Origin: Arachidicoccus terrestris | GTDB lineage: Bacteria; Bacteroidota; Bacteroidia; Chitinophagales; Chitinophagaceae | NCBI RefSeq assembly: GCF_020042345.1 | Contig: NZ_CP083387.1 | Location: 2,232,001 to 2,296,000 of the forward strand | DNA length: 64,000 bases | Direction of reading: 5' to 3' | In this document: piece by piece, positions 35,319 to 43,970 of the stretch | How the letters are laid out: each line of letters starts with the position of its first letter | Numbering within the stretch: position 1 is the stretch's first letter | Program-made: the position numbers and the translations under genes | The notes under the pieces: model-generated | The model's database searches: none | The model's input: the letters and a program-made list of their open reading frames with translations, nothing else | What the model was told of the DNA's origin: nothing

Positions 35319-35612
35319 TCACGATACGGATAAGAACAGGGCATCCATCGTCAAGTCATTTTGAACAAATGTGTCCTTAAAACTGCGGCTTTTAACCCGA
35401 AACAAGTGATGCGTGTAAGAAAAAGTGCTTTGGATGTTTTTGTGGCCTCTCTGAATATTTCAATTTTTTGAAGAATTTCATCACCAACCTTTTTGGAGAC
35501 CAAGATAAGGCGCCTTTGAAAACTTAACCTCACATACATTCACGGCTATCAATTAATAAGTTAATCTGACGCTCCTTTACATCTGCCTTCCCAGACCAGG
35601 TGACGGCGTGGG
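35319..35612 (-). pseudogene. Decayed AAA-family ATPase (DUF4143/PF01637-like) C-terminus
   Basis: Three minus-strand frames have to be joined to read it: TWSGKADVKERQINLLID, then NVCEVKFSKAPYLGLQK, then KVGDEILQKIEIFREATKTS with KALFLTRITCFGLK, then LTMDALFLSVS and a stop at 35319-35321. This is the usual C-terminal order of Bacteroidota ATP-binding proteins whose last domain is PD-(D/E)XK-like (AQIDLLIDR, then CEVKFS, then FREETKTRKALFLT, then LTMDALF). At least two frameshifts and loss of the ATPase domain make it a pseudogene. The family name is from memory of the motif order. Confidence 0.65.
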
Positions 35613-35616
35613 TCCG

Positions 35617-35684
35617 CAATTGCGTCAAAAATCGCCTATTTTTGGCGCAATTGACATTTTTCACCCCCTATTGCGCCAAAAATA
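35617..35684. repeat. Three-copy TTGCGYCAAAAAT repeat, first two as an inverted pair
   Basis: CAATTGCGTCAAAAAT (35617-35632) and ATTTTTGGCGCAATTG (35638-35653) form a 16-bp inverted repeat with one T/G position and a 5-nt centre. A third copy, ATTGCGCCAAAAATA, follows at 35670-35684 in the first orientation. The cluster abuts the 5' side of the decayed ATPase remnant. It may be an operator array or the end of a lost element. Confidence 0.7.
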
Positions 35685-35872
35685 TTTAATTTGATACTGA
35701 CTTTCAAGAAAGAAACTATAGAAATATATGCATATGCGCCATAACTGAATTGTGGCCTCATAAACCGGCAGGTTTGCCTCGCATGTTTCCGGCTCTTGGC
35801 AGATACAACCGTCCCTGCCAGTTATGCGTCTCCCCCGATGAATCAAACCGTTCAACCCGGTTGGCGCCCCCA

Positions 35873-35911
35873 TCAAAAACGCCCCCGGCTGACAGATCAG
35901 CCGGGGGCGTT
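35873..35911 (-). terminator. Rho-independent terminator after the PpiD-like gene
   Basis: A perfect 15-bp stem, AACGCCCCCGGCTGA (35878-35892) with its complement at 35897-35911, loop of four. On the minus strand it continues into TTTTT. It lies 30 nt beyond the stop codon. Confidence 0.92.
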
Positions 35912-35941
35912 ATATATACCGCTTTTTCTTCCCGTTTTTTA

Positions 35942-38041
35942 TTAGAAGAAAGTAGAACGGTTATCTTCAATCTCTGCTGATTGCTGCAGGGCACTCAACA
36001 TTCTGTTCTGGATCTGCTGAAACCAGGTTTGTTTCATTCTGTTCTTAACTGCATCGGGTCCTTCCAGCGAAGATTTGGCAGAAACACTTAAAGGCTTGAT
36101 GGCAAATACCCCCATCGTTCCTGCAAAAGGCTTGCTTACCTTGTTCAACAGGTCTTTATTAAAGGCGGCACCTACCAGCGCGGGCTCATTGCCGAGAGAA
36201 GGCACAAACGAAGCTTCATAAGCTAAACTATCCAGGGTCTGTACTGCAACACCGGCGGATTTTGCGTAGTCCTCAAGAGAACTACCCTTGAATTTACTAT
36301 CGATGATCATTTTCGCCTTTTTCTTGTTTTTCAGCATTTGCTCCAAATAAGGGCGTACAGTCGCCGCCGTTGGCAGGCCAGGTTTAGCGATATTGGTAAT
36401 AGAAGCCACCACAAAGTTATCCCCGATTTCGACTGGTTGGGAAACGTCGCCGACTTTGTGCTCATAAATCCATTTTACCATATCTCTGCTCTCTCCGAGG
36501 TTGCCGACCTGGTAATCATTCTCCTTTATACCCTGCGCCGGCAAAACGGCTTTGTTTTCTTTCTTGGCGTTTTCTTCCATAGCCTTATAGGTCTGGCTGG
36601 AAGCTACAAAAGTAGCGGCTACATTGTTGACAGAATCGATGGTCTGCTGACTGGGTACGATCTGACGGCCAATGCTGGCGATCTTATATCCTTCTGTAGA
36701 ACCTTTCTGACCCAGGATCTCAACATAATGGTACCCTACTGTCGTTTTAACGGTTTTCACTTCTCCTGTATGACCCGTAAAAGCAAAGTCATTAAAGGCA
36801 GGGAACATTTGACCGGAACCAAAATAATCTATGACACCGCCTTTCTGGGCAGAGCCGCCGTCATCAGAATATTTTAAGGCGACTGAATCAAAACTGGCAC
36901 CGGCCTTAATTTCTGCGATTGCACTGTCCAGTCTTTTTAAAGCAGCAGAGTCATCCCGTACCGGATACAACTGTCCTGACCTTGGGTCCTGCTGATGAGT
37001 AGCGACCAGAATATGCCTTACTTTGGCGGAATCAGCCATGGAAGTTTTGGCCACCATTTTAGTAATCACATAATTGCCATTGGAAATATAAGGCGCACAA
37101 ACGGAATCAACCGGCGTAGCAATGATTGCATCCTTATTCGGGAATTGCATAGCTTTACCGCTGACAAATCCATCATACATTTGATTGCTTCCATCTTTAG
37201 AAGCCACAAATGCAGCATTATCTGTAGCTGCCGCAAAATCTTTTTCCATTCCCTTTAAGGTGTTTTTGATTTCTGCGGAATCAGCAGCGCTGGGTGCCGC
37301 ACTGAAAGTCACATAGCTGATATTACGGGTTTCTTCTTTTTGTTCGAATAATTTTTTATGATCCTGCACATAAGCATTGATATCCGCGTCACTGACGCTG
37401 ACAGCACTGTCACTGATCGTTGTATACGGAACGGCAACATATTGTACCTGGGCGATGGCATTGTCATCAGCCATCGTTTTATTCAATAACCAGCCGGGTA
37501 CATAAGCAGCGCCAAAAACCATCGACTGATACTTAGCCATCATAATCTGTTCTTGCTCCTGCGCCAGAAACTCATTAACCATTTGCTTTTGCTGTGCATT
37601 GGTGGACCTCTTAAGCTGAGCCAGCGCATTTCTGGCTGCGTTTACATCATACTGCCCTGTTTCAGGATTCACGAAGCCTTGTAAAAAAGAGGGCGGATTG
37701 GATCCGAATAAGGCAAAATCCAGGTCTTTGCTGGTGCAAACGAGACCCAATTGCTCATAGGCTTGTTTCAACAGCGTGGACTGCACAAAATAATTCCATA
37801 CACCGGTCATTACCTGGGACCGGGGCATATTCTGTGTATTGGACATTTTTTCAACGGATGCCATTTTTGCATTGAAGTCTTCGATCTTGATCTGCTCACC
37901 ATTCACTTTACCAATGGTGGTTTTGTTGCCAAAACCGCCCCTGACAGAAGAATCCATCATAATGAACGCGATAAGCGCCAGGGCAATTAGGATAAAAACG
38001 ATCCAGGCGCCTTTCTCCTGGATTTTCTGAATTATGGACAT
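35942..38041 (-). CDS. PpiD/SurA-like periplasmic peptidyl-prolyl isomerase
   Basis: 699 residues. One N-terminal membrane anchor (IQEKGAWIVFILIALALIAFIMM) is followed by a SurA-N-like region (IGKVNGEQIKIEDFNAKMA). A parvulin domain occurs around residues 335-440: AKVRHILVATHQQ, FDSVALKYSDDGGSAQKGG, FGSGQMFPAFNDFAF, VGYHYVEILGQK. The layout matches PpiD, a membrane-bound chaperone assisting proteins leaving the Sec translocon. Bacteroidota members are longer than the Escherichia coli protein, which is about 620 residues. It has its own consensus promoter and terminator. Confidence 0.92.
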   Translation of the reverse strand: MSIIQKIQEKGAWIVFILIALALIAFIMMDSSVRGGFGNKTTIGKVNGEQIKIEDFNAKMASVEKMSNTQNMPRSQVMTGVWNYFVQSTLLKQAYEQLGLVCTSKDLDFALFGSNPPSFLQGFVNPETGQYDVNAARNALAQLKRSTNAQQKQMVNEFLAQEQEQIMMAKYQSMVFGAAYVPGWLLNKTMADDNAIAQVQYVAVPYTTISDSAVSVSDADINAYVQDHKKLFEQKEETRNISYVTFSAAPSAADSAEIKNTLKGMEKDFAAATDNAAFVASKDGSNQMYDGFVSGKAMQFPNKDAIIATPVDSVCAPYISNGNYVITKMVAKTSMADSAKVRHILVATHQQDPRSGQLYPVRDDSAALKRLDSAIAEIKAGASFDSVALKYSDDGGSAQKGGVIDYFGSGQMFPAFNDFAFTGHTGEVKTVKTTVGYHYVEILGQKGSTEGYKIASIGRQIVPSQQTIDSVNNVAATFVASSQTYKAMEENAKKENKAVLPAQGIKENDYQVGNLGESRDMVKWIYEHKVGDVSQPVEIGDNFVVASITNIAKPGLPTAATVRPYLEQMLKNKKKAKMIIDSKFKGSSLEDYAKSAGVAVQTLDSLAYEASFVPSLGNEPALVGAAFNKDLLNKVSKPFAGTMGVFAIKPLSVSAKSSLEGPDAVKNRMKQTWFQQIQNRMLSALQQSAEIEDNRSTFF

Positions 38042-38076
38042 AATAGTTACCTTTCTATTTCTGGTTTTAAAGATGG

Positions 38077-38107
38077 CAAAAATAACGGAATATATGATTG
38101 AAACAAA
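38077..38107 (-). promoter_or_regulatory. Consensus Bacteroidota promoter of the PpiD-like gene
   Basis: On the minus strand TTTG (38107-38104) is followed by exactly 19 bp and TATTTTTG (38084-38077), a full match to the -33/-7 consensus. The leader would be about 30 nt. Confidence 0.8.
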
Positions 38108-38190
38108 TGTATAACAAAACTAATTTTATATTTTGGCAAAAATTTCGGGTAAATCAGACCGCCAAAGGATTACGCAGCTCCCAGGCCTGC

Positions 38191-38217
38191 CATTTGTCCC
38201 GAATGCAGGGACAAATG
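38191..38217. repeat. Perfect 10-bp inverted repeat inside a longer dyad
   Basis: CATTTGTCCC (38191-38200) and GGGACAAATG (38208-38217) are separated by GAATGCA. Outside them CGCAG...CCC and GGG...CTGCG pair again (about 38173-38236). A partial third copy, CATTTGTCGAAT, starts near 38283. There is no T tract, and it lies upstream of the ppiD promoter, so it is not a simple terminator of that gene. Confidence 0.65.
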
Positions 38218-38402
38218 TTCATAATCAAGGGCTGCGGTCGTTTTTCCCTTTTTCAATAAGTCTCAATCGCTTTCCGCACGTGCATTTGTCGAATTTATAG
38301 CCCCCTACAATAGTTTTGTAAATGCCGGATCACTTGATTTATAGCCAATTAAGCTATTTTCGCCGGCTCTCTACATGAATAAAACCCTCACACGCAGTCC
38401 AA

Positions 38403-38440
38403 CAAAAATCCCTGGCTGAATCATAAATTCAACCAGGGAT
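38403..38440 (-). terminator. Rho-independent terminator of the BI-1 gene
   Basis: ATCCCTGG-C-TGAAT (38408-38421) pairs with ATTCA-A-CCAGGGAT (38427-38440), with one C/A mismatch in the stem. Read on the minus strand it ends in TTTTTG. Confidence 0.88.
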
Positions 38441-38464
38441 CTCATTAACTTTCCAATAATGCGG

Positions 38465-39232
38465 CTATTTTCTGCCGGCGAAGCGGGAGAGTAATTTTAA
38501 AATCTCGAGGTAAAGCCAAACCATGGTAATCATCAGACCGAAGGCCCCATACCATTCCATGTATTTGGGGGCGCCCATTTCTGCTCCTTTTTCAATCATA
38601 TCAAAATCCAGAATCAGATTCAGGGCAGCAATGGCCACCACGAATAGGGAAATCCCGATGCCGAGCAGACTGGAATCATACATAAAGGACACATTAACAT
38701 GGAAAAGGCTTAGTATCCAGGAGATGGCATAGAAGATCAAAATACCCAGCGTCGCGGAAAAAACGATCGCCCTGAACTTCTGGGTTGCCCGGATGACCCT
38801 AAAAGCATATAAGGCGAGCATTCCCAGCGCTACCGCAAAGGTCAGGCCTACCGCCTGAAGCACGATACCCGGATATTTCTGGGCAAAAGCTGTCTGAATG
38901 ATAACAGAAATACCCCCCAAGGCAAATCCTTCCAGTAAAGCATATAAGGGTGCCAGAAATTTCGCTAAATGCGGTTTAAAGATAATGATCATGGCAGTGA
39001 TCAGGCCGCCAAAAATACCAATCATCATCATGGTCTGCAAAAGGGAAGTCTGTCCCTTAGCCAACAGGTTCCATGTATAAAACGCGCCGCCCATTACCAT
39101 GAGCAACAAAAATCCAAATTTACCGATTGACCCCCCGATGGTCATTGTTCCCGCAGAGGCATCTGCGGAACCCAGGGAATTTTTAAAAACTTTCTCCGCT
39201 ACAGTTGGATTACTTGATTTAAATAAAGCCAT
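38465..39232 (-). CDS. Bax inhibitor-1/YccA family membrane protein
   Basis: 255 residues. An N-terminal cytoplasmic segment (about 45 residues) is followed by seven hydrophobic helices: FGFLLLMVMGGAFYTWNLL through MITMVWLYLEILKLLSRFAG. The C-terminal half matches BI-1/YccA proteins (DFDMIEKGAEMGAPKYMEWYGAFGL; two Asp residues form the pH- or Ca-sensing pair in the family). Bacterial relatives include pH-sensitive calcium leak channels and an FtsH-interacting protein. It is monocistronic, with a clear terminator. Exact role unknown. Confidence 0.93.
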   Translation of the reverse strand: MALFKSSNPTVAEKVFKNSLGSADASAGTMTIGGSIGKFGFLLLMVMGGAFYTWNLLAKGQTSLLQTMMMIGIFGGLITAMIIIFKPHLAKFLAPLYALLEGFALGGISVIIQTAFAQKYPGIVLQAVGLTFAVALGMLALYAFRVIRATQKFRAIVFSATLGILIFYAISWILSLFHVNVSFMYDSSLLGIGISLFVVAIAALNLILDFDMIEKGAEMGAPKYMEWYGAFGLMITMVWLYLEILKLLSRFAGRK

Positions 39233-39332
39233 AATATTTGGTTTTTAACGTGATAAAGATACACGCAAAAATGCAATTCCCATGACCCCTTTCCCAAAGA
39301 AACTCCTAAATTTTTAGCGCTCTTCGCTACAA

Positions 39333-40334
39333 TTAGTTCCTTTTAGCACCTGGGTAATTTTCTACCGTTTCAAAGACATATTCAGGATGGCGGGTTTTCA
39401 GCACATCAATGACTTTGTACAGAGAATCGGCATAGTTGTTCCGGTGAAACATCCGGTCGTGTGTGAGTAATACTAAGGCATTTCTTTTGTGTGTATGATG
39501 GCCGGCAAGGGCATTTTCCATCATCCGGATCATCCGGTCTGCCGATTGCACCGGTACGGAACCTGACCCGGACGGGTCTCTTTTAAAGGACCATTCCAGA
39601 TCCCATCCAAATACAGAGTACCCGGCGGAGTCCAGCAACTTACACACCGGTCTGACCAGGTCATGCGCTTTGATGCCAGAGGATAGCACCCAACCGCTGT
39701 TTCCCGGCAAACGGATATATTTTCGTTCCACACCTAATGTTTTCTGTGCTTTCATGAAATCCTCAAAGCACTTTTCATGATGGTGATAAAAAGACATATA
39801 ACGACCATTTGCATGCGTATAACTATGGTTGGCCAGCAAAATATCCGGATATCCGTCACGGACAGTATCAACTGTTTCACGCATTGTTTTACCATAAGTA
39901 GCGTGGAGGCCCACCATAAAAAAGGTCCCTTTGACGCCCAGCTTTTTCAATATATGGTAAACATTCATCGTCCCGGGCTGCGGACCGTCATCAAAGGTCA
40001 GATAGATATATTTTTTGGTCGTATCCTGCACAAAATCGGCAGCAGGCGGCAATTTGGACTGAGGTGAAGTCTCTTCGCCGTTAACCGAATGAACAGCATT
40101 GGCAGGAGTCGTATCCGCACTGTCTGCCGGAGGAATAACCGTCTCTGACTTAACAGTCTGGCTGTCCAGGTGTGCTTTGATCGCCGCATCCGTTGTATTA
40201 TCAGTAATCACCAGTGAGTCCCTGGTGTTCTTATCCGCATCTGACCCCTTACACCCGTACTGCAGGGTGATAAAACATGCGGCAGCCATTACTAAAATGC
40301 CATTTCTAAGTGTTTTCAGGTACATACCAGACAT
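39333..40334 (-). CDS. Polysaccharide deacetylase (NodB domain) lipoprotein
   Basis: 333 residues. Leader MAAACFITLQYGCKGSD has a lipobox-like Cys. A low-complexity linker to about residue 105 precedes the NodB domain: motif 1 LTFDDGPQPGT (catalytic base Asp and metal Asp), motif 2 NHSYTHANG (HSxxH), motif 3 IRLPGNSGW, motif 5 LLTHDR. These are carbohydrate esterase family 4 residues, so it likely removes acetyl groups from peptidoglycan or another amino-sugar polymer at the cell envelope. The start could also be the Met three residues downstream. Confidence 0.92.
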   Translation of the reverse strand: MSGMYLKTLRNGILVMAAACFITLQYGCKGSDADKNTRDSLVITDNTTDAAIKAHLDSQTVKSETVIPPADSADTTPANAVHSVNGEETSPQSKLPPAADFVQDTTKKYIYLTFDDGPQPGTMNVYHILKKLGVKGTFFMVGLHATYGKTMRETVDTVRDGYPDILLANHSYTHANGRYMSFYHHHEKCFEDFMKAQKTLGVERKYIRLPGNSGWVLSSGIKAHDLVRPVCKLLDSAGYSVFGWDLEWSFKRDPSGSGSVPVQSADRMIRMMENALAGHHTHKRNALVLLTHDRMFHRNNYADSLYKVIDVLKTRHPEYVFETVENYPGAKRN

Positions 40335-40447
40335 TATTATTGTTATTTTAATCTGTAATGCTTTTTGTTATAACGAAAACGAAGTTAAATATTAATCAAC
40401 AGGTGGCTGTTAATTTTGGTTAAGATTCAATGGCATTTCTTCCTTCT

Positions 40448-41161
40448 TTATAGCGGAATGGATTTGGCGGCCTCCATCACGGCCTGCTGGCCGGCATCCT
40501 TTTTATTATACCCTTTCCCTTCAGCGATCTTTACTCCATCCAGCAGGATCGCCACTGTAAAGACCCTTCTTTTACCTTCGGCAGATTCACCTACGGTTTC
40601 AAACTGAATGTCCTTATTATTGCGGCCGGCCCAGCCAATAAGCTTGTTTTTCAGGTTGATTTCTACCTGTTCGAGTTCATCTACCGATAAGTAGGGGTTT
40701 AAAATCTGGGTCATGATCCATCTGCGGGTCTTCTCATACCCTTTATCCAGGTAAATCGCTCCGACAAGCGCTTCCAGTGTATTACCAAAAATCTGGCTGT
40801 TACGCAAAGCGTTATCCGCTGTATTAAATCGGGTCAGCGTTTTAAGCCCCATTTTGACGGCTATATCATTGAGTTGATGGCGGTTAACCATCTTTGAACG
40901 CATTTCCGTCAAAAAGCCTTCGTCTTTATAGGGATATTTTTTAAATAGATAGTCAGCGATGATTGTCCCCAAAACAGCATCTCCCAAATATTCGAGGCGC
41001 TCATTATTCTCAGCAATCTCCTCAGAAATAGAGCGATGGCTCAATGCACGCTCATATAAGGCGATATGCCCGGGCTTAATGCCCAATATGAGTGAGATTT
41101 GTTTCTTTATACTGGGTTGCCGCTTTAGCGCACCAACAATATTTTGAACCGTTTTCTGCAA
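40448..41161 (-). CDS. rnc: Ribonuclease III
   Basis: 237 residues. The RNase III signature is NERLEYLGDAVLGTIIADYLF, with the second acidic cluster in LEALVGAIYLDKGYEKT. A C-terminal double-stranded RNA-binding domain (GKRRVFTVAILLDGVKIAEG, then GYNKKDAGQQAVMEAA) completes the enzyme. It cuts double-stranded RNA in rRNA and mRNA maturation. It starts 5 bp after the fabF stop, so the two genes are translationally close, a conserved arrangement in Bacteroidota. Confidence 0.96.
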   Translation of the reverse strand: MQKTVQNIVGALKRQPSIKKQISLILGIKPGHIALYERALSHRSISEEIAENNERLEYLGDAVLGTIIADYLFKKYPYKDEGFLTEMRSKMVNRHQLNDIAVKMGLKTLTRFNTADNALRNSQIFGNTLEALVGAIYLDKGYEKTRRWIMTQILNPYLSVDELEQVEINLKNKLIGWAGRNNKDIQFETVGESAEGKRRVFTVAILLDGVKIAEGKGYNKKDAGQQAVMEAAKSIPL

Positions 41162-41166
41162 AATTA

Positions 41167-42420
41167 TTAAGGGATATACTTTTTCACAATGACTGCCGCA
41201 TTGTGCCCGCCAAAACCGAATGTATTACTCAGTGCCGCATTGACCGTGCGTTTCTGTGCCTTATTAAAAGTAAAGTTCAGTTTAGGGTCCAGGTTCTCAT
41301 CGTCCGTAAAGTGGTTAATGGTTGGAGGAACAATATCGTGTACCACGCTCATAATGGAAGCAACAGCTTCGATAGCGCCGGCGGCACCCAGACAATGCCC
41401 CGTCATGGATTTAGTTGCACTGATATTAAGTTTATAAGCATGTTCACCGAATACGTTAACAATAGCCTTCACCTCTGCAATGTCTCCTAATGGTGTGGAA
41501 GTCCCGTGCGTATTAATATAGTCAATCTCCTCACTGTTCATTCCCGCATCTTTTAATACATCCAGCATCACGTTCTGTGCACCCAGGCCTTCAGGATGAG
41601 GGGCAGTAATATGGTGGGCATCCGCGGTGGCACCGCCGCCTGCGACTTCACAATAAATTTTAGCACCTCTGGCCAGTGCGTGATCCAGGGTTTCCAGAAC
41701 AATGATAGCACCTGCCTCACCCATCACGAATCCGTCCCTGTCCTTATCATAAGGACGGCTCGCAGTTTTGGGATCATCATTTCTTTCACTCATGGCTTTC
41801 ATAGCGTTAAATCCGCCAATCCCGGCTTCACTGATTACGGCCTCACTTCCTCCCGTCAACATGATGTCAGCCTTGCCCAACCGCAGCAGATCCAAAGACG
41901 TAATAATGGCGTGTGTGCTGCTTGCACACGCGCTTACCGTTGAGAAATTAGGGCCGCGTAAATTATGGCGCATGGATACCTGCCCGGGAGCAATATCCAG
42001 AATCATTTTCGGAATAAAGAAAGGATTGAAACGTGGTGTCCCGTCTCCTTTGGCAAAATCAATGACTTCGTTCTGGAATGTAATGAGTCCGCCAATCCCG
42101 CTTCCTAATACAACACCGGTGCGATCCGGGTCCACATTGTCACTGCTAAGCCCTGCATCATCCATGGCCTGCACACTGGCGGCAATAGCCAGCTGTGTAA
42201 AGCGGTCAATTTTCCGGGCCTCTTTACGATCCATATAATCGGTAGGCTCAAATCCTTTTACTTCACACGCAAAACGCGTACGGAACTTTGAAGCATCAAA
42301 TAAAGTGATCATATCGGCACCAGAGACGCCATTAATTAACCCCTGCCAATAATCCTGTAGATTATTACCCAAAGGAGTGAGGCATCCGATTCCCGTTACT
42401 ACGACACGTTTTGTTTGCAT
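41167..42420 (-). CDS. fabF: 3-oxoacyl-[acyl-carrier-protein] synthase II
   Basis: 417 residues. Thiolase-fold condensing enzyme: catalytic Cys in TVSACASSTHAI, His in NTHGTSTPLGD, His in TGHCLGAAGAIEAV, and the Phe-Gly gate in NTFGFGGHNAAV. FabF elongates acyl-ACP with malonyl-ACP and regulates the saturation balance. It is the first gene of a fabF-rnc pair on the minus strand. The usual upstream partner acpP is 625 bp away, separated by a terminator. Confidence 0.97.
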   Translation of the reverse strand: MQTKRVVVTGIGCLTPLGNNLQDYWQGLINGVSGADMITLFDASKFRTRFACEVKGFEPTDYMDRKEARKIDRFTQLAIAASVQAMDDAGLSSDNVDPDRTGVVLGSGIGGLITFQNEVIDFAKGDGTPRFNPFFIPKMILDIAPGQVSMRHNLRGPNFSTVSACASSTHAIITSLDLLRLGKADIMLTGGSEAVISEAGIGGFNAMKAMSERNDDPKTASRPYDKDRDGFVMGEAGAIIVLETLDHALARGAKIYCEVAGGGATADAHHITAPHPEGLGAQNVMLDVLKDAGMNSEEIDYINTHGTSTPLGDIAEVKAIVNVFGEHAYKLNISATKSMTGHCLGAAGAIEAVASIMSVVHDIVPPTINHFTDDENLDPKLNFTFNKAQKRTVNAALSNTFGFGGHNAAVIVKKYIP

Positions 42421-43044
42421 AATTAATGTGTAAAGTTACTTGTGTGATTGCTCAGCTAACATTTGACTTAGCATCCGCTTCAGACTTCACAGACTCTCCA
42501 ACAGGAGACGCCTCCGCCTGTTTTTGTTTATAGTCCGACTGCGCACCACAGACAGACATTATTTTATTCCTTATCTTTAATTTAGTATTCCTTACTGGCA
42601 TTACTTAATTATTATCCGGAAATAACATGAAAAAACAGGAATCCCAGCGCAGCTGCCTGGTCGATTCCATAGAATTAAATGAACTGATCCTCTTTTGCAC
42701 GAGAATGATTGCCAAAGGTACTAACAACCATTCAATCCAACAAAACACGGAATGGTCCGCTGATTCCCTTTCTCCCGGTATAATAGCTGGGGATAAAGGC
42801 ATTTGCCTGGATGTGCTGTTTAAATTTTTATAGTGCCTATACTTGCCGCATGGTCATCAGAACCGTTAAAAGAATGACCTGACTAAAGAACTTTTTAAGT
42901 TTACACTTCAGATAGCTGAGCATCGATCAGAATGGCCAGCACACAGGTTATAAACTTAAGATAAGCCCGCCCCGCGGTAATTTAAATTATCGGGAGACGG
43001 ACTTAAATGTTGAAATATCGTAAGAATATTTTCTTCTAAAACTA
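42421..43044. other. Gap between acpP and fabF
   Basis: 624 bp where a tight acpP-fabF junction is more common. It holds the acpP terminator (42963-43004). Two overlapping 65-68 codon frames on opposite strands (near 42605-42833) show no recognisable motif. I saw no inverted termini or transposase remnant. TAACTTTA just upstream of fabF on the minus strand is a weak -7 candidate. Confidence 0.55.
42963..43004 (-). terminator. Hairpin terminator after acpP
   Basis: Arms 42963-42983 and 42984-43004 are 21 nt each. In the minus-strand RNA 19 of 21 positions pair, three of them as G-U, whereas the plus-strand reading loses those three. This asymmetry points to function in the acpP transcript. 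The 3' arm runs into CTTATCTTAAG. Confidence 0.65.
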
Positions 43045-43281
43045 CTATTTGGCGTGCTCTTCTAAATAAGAAACGGCCTGACCTACTGTAGTGATAGTTT
43101 CGGCTTGTTCATCAGGGATAGAAATATTGAATTCCTTTTCAAATTCCATGATCAGCTCAACCGTATCCAGTGAATCGGCGCCTAAGTCGTTCGTGAAAGA
43201 GGCTTCAGAAGTTACCTCAGCTTCTTCAACACCTAATTTGTCAACAATAATTTTCTTTACTCTTGTTGCGATTTCTGACAT
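43045..43281 (-). CDS. acpP: Acyl carrier protein
   Basis: 78 residues, strongly acidic, four-helix ACP. The phosphopantetheine attachment site is Ser37 in [13 protein letters not shown]. The protein carries acyl chains for FabF and the other fatty-acid synthesis enzymes. The gene has a strong promoter and its own terminator, so it can be expressed at the high level typical of ACP independently of fabF. Confidence 0.97.
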   Translation of the reverse strand: MSEIATRVKKIIVDKLGVEEAEVTSEASFTNDLGADSLDTVELIMEFEKEFNISIPDEQAETITTVGQAVSYLEEHAK

Positions 43282-43306
43282 TGTAAAAAATTTTTAGTTA
43301 CGGGCA

Positions 43307-43335
43307 CAAAAATATAATTTTTAATCAATTGGCAA
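43307..43335 (-). promoter_or_regulatory. Promoter of acpP
   Basis: On the minus strand TATTTTTG occupies 43314-43307, with ATTG 18 bp upstream, close to the TTTG-N19-TAnnTTTG consensus. The leader would be about 20 nt. Confidence 0.65.
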
Positions 43336-43511
43336 TGCAATATCTCAGTTTTGTTTTGATTTTTCGGTTGTAAAAAAGATCAAAACAAAGCATTTTCCAT
43401 TGATTATCAGTACAAAATAAAGTAATTTTCTTCAAAGTTTTATTTTTGTGTTGAGAAAATAAGTTAATTTTAGTGATATCAACTGATTTAGATACCTTAT
43501 AAGGATGGACG

Positions 43512-43952
43512 ATGGCAATACAAATTATTGATTTTGGTAGTGAACCCTACCTGCAAATGCTCCAATTAAGGCATCAGATTTTACGAAAACCTTTAGGACT
43601 GGAACTCTCCAAAAGAGATACGGTGGAGGATGAATCCGATATACTGATTGGATGCTTTGAAAGCGATAAGATCATGGGCTGCTGCATGCTCAAAAAAATG
43701 GACCCCCATACAATGCGGCTTAGACAGATGGCCGTCAGCAGTGGACTGCAGGGTAAAGGTGTAGGCCGGGCGCTAGTTAGCTTTGCTGAAAATATTGCAT
43801 TGGATTTTGGCTATACCCGTATGATTATGCATGCGCGTAACTCTGCCTTAGGGTTTTATAAAAAATTGGGATATGATGTGGTAGGAGAACCTTTTACCGA
43901 AGTCTCGCTGCCCCATCGGCTCATGGAAAAAAAGCTGGAGCGGCCTCTTTAA
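43512..43952 (+). CDS. GNAT family N-acetyltransferase
   Basis: 146 residues. The acetyl-CoA-binding motif A reads LRQMAVSSGLQGKGVGRALV (the Q-x-x-G-x-G loop), and motif B follows in ALGFYKKLGYDVVGEPF. The N-terminal region (LRHQILRKPLGLELSKRD) resembles the ElaA/YjcF-like group with an unknown acceptor. It is convergent with a YcxB-like gene 18 bp away. Substrate unknown. Confidence 0.9.
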   Translation: MAIQIIDFGSEPYLQMLQLRHQILRKPLGLELSKRDTVEDESDILIGCFESDKIMGCCMLKKMDPHTMRLRQMAVSSGLQGKGVGRALVSFAENIALDFGYTRMIMHARNSALGFYKKLGYDVVGEPFTEVSLPHRLMEKKLERPL

Positions 43953-43970
43953 CGGAAAACTGAACTTCCG

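Larger units (their letters stand above)
35303..35941. other. Non-coding region with a decayed ATPase gene and repeat cluster
   Basis: This 640-bp gap contains the ATPase remnant (35319-35612), the TTGCGYCAAAAAT repeats (35617-35684) and the ppiD-side terminator (35873-35911). The remaining 190 bp show nothing recognisable. Confidence 0.65.
38042..38464. other. Intergenic region with ppiD promoter and nested inverted repeat
   Basis: No gene is supported. It contains the ppiD promoter (38077-38107), a nested inverted repeat (38171-38238) and the BI-1 gene terminator (38403-38440). Confidence 0.65.

Noticed and set aside
42605-42833. Two overlapping short frames between fabF and acpP
   Set aside because: They lie on opposite strands over the same bases with no recognised features; neither can be preferred.
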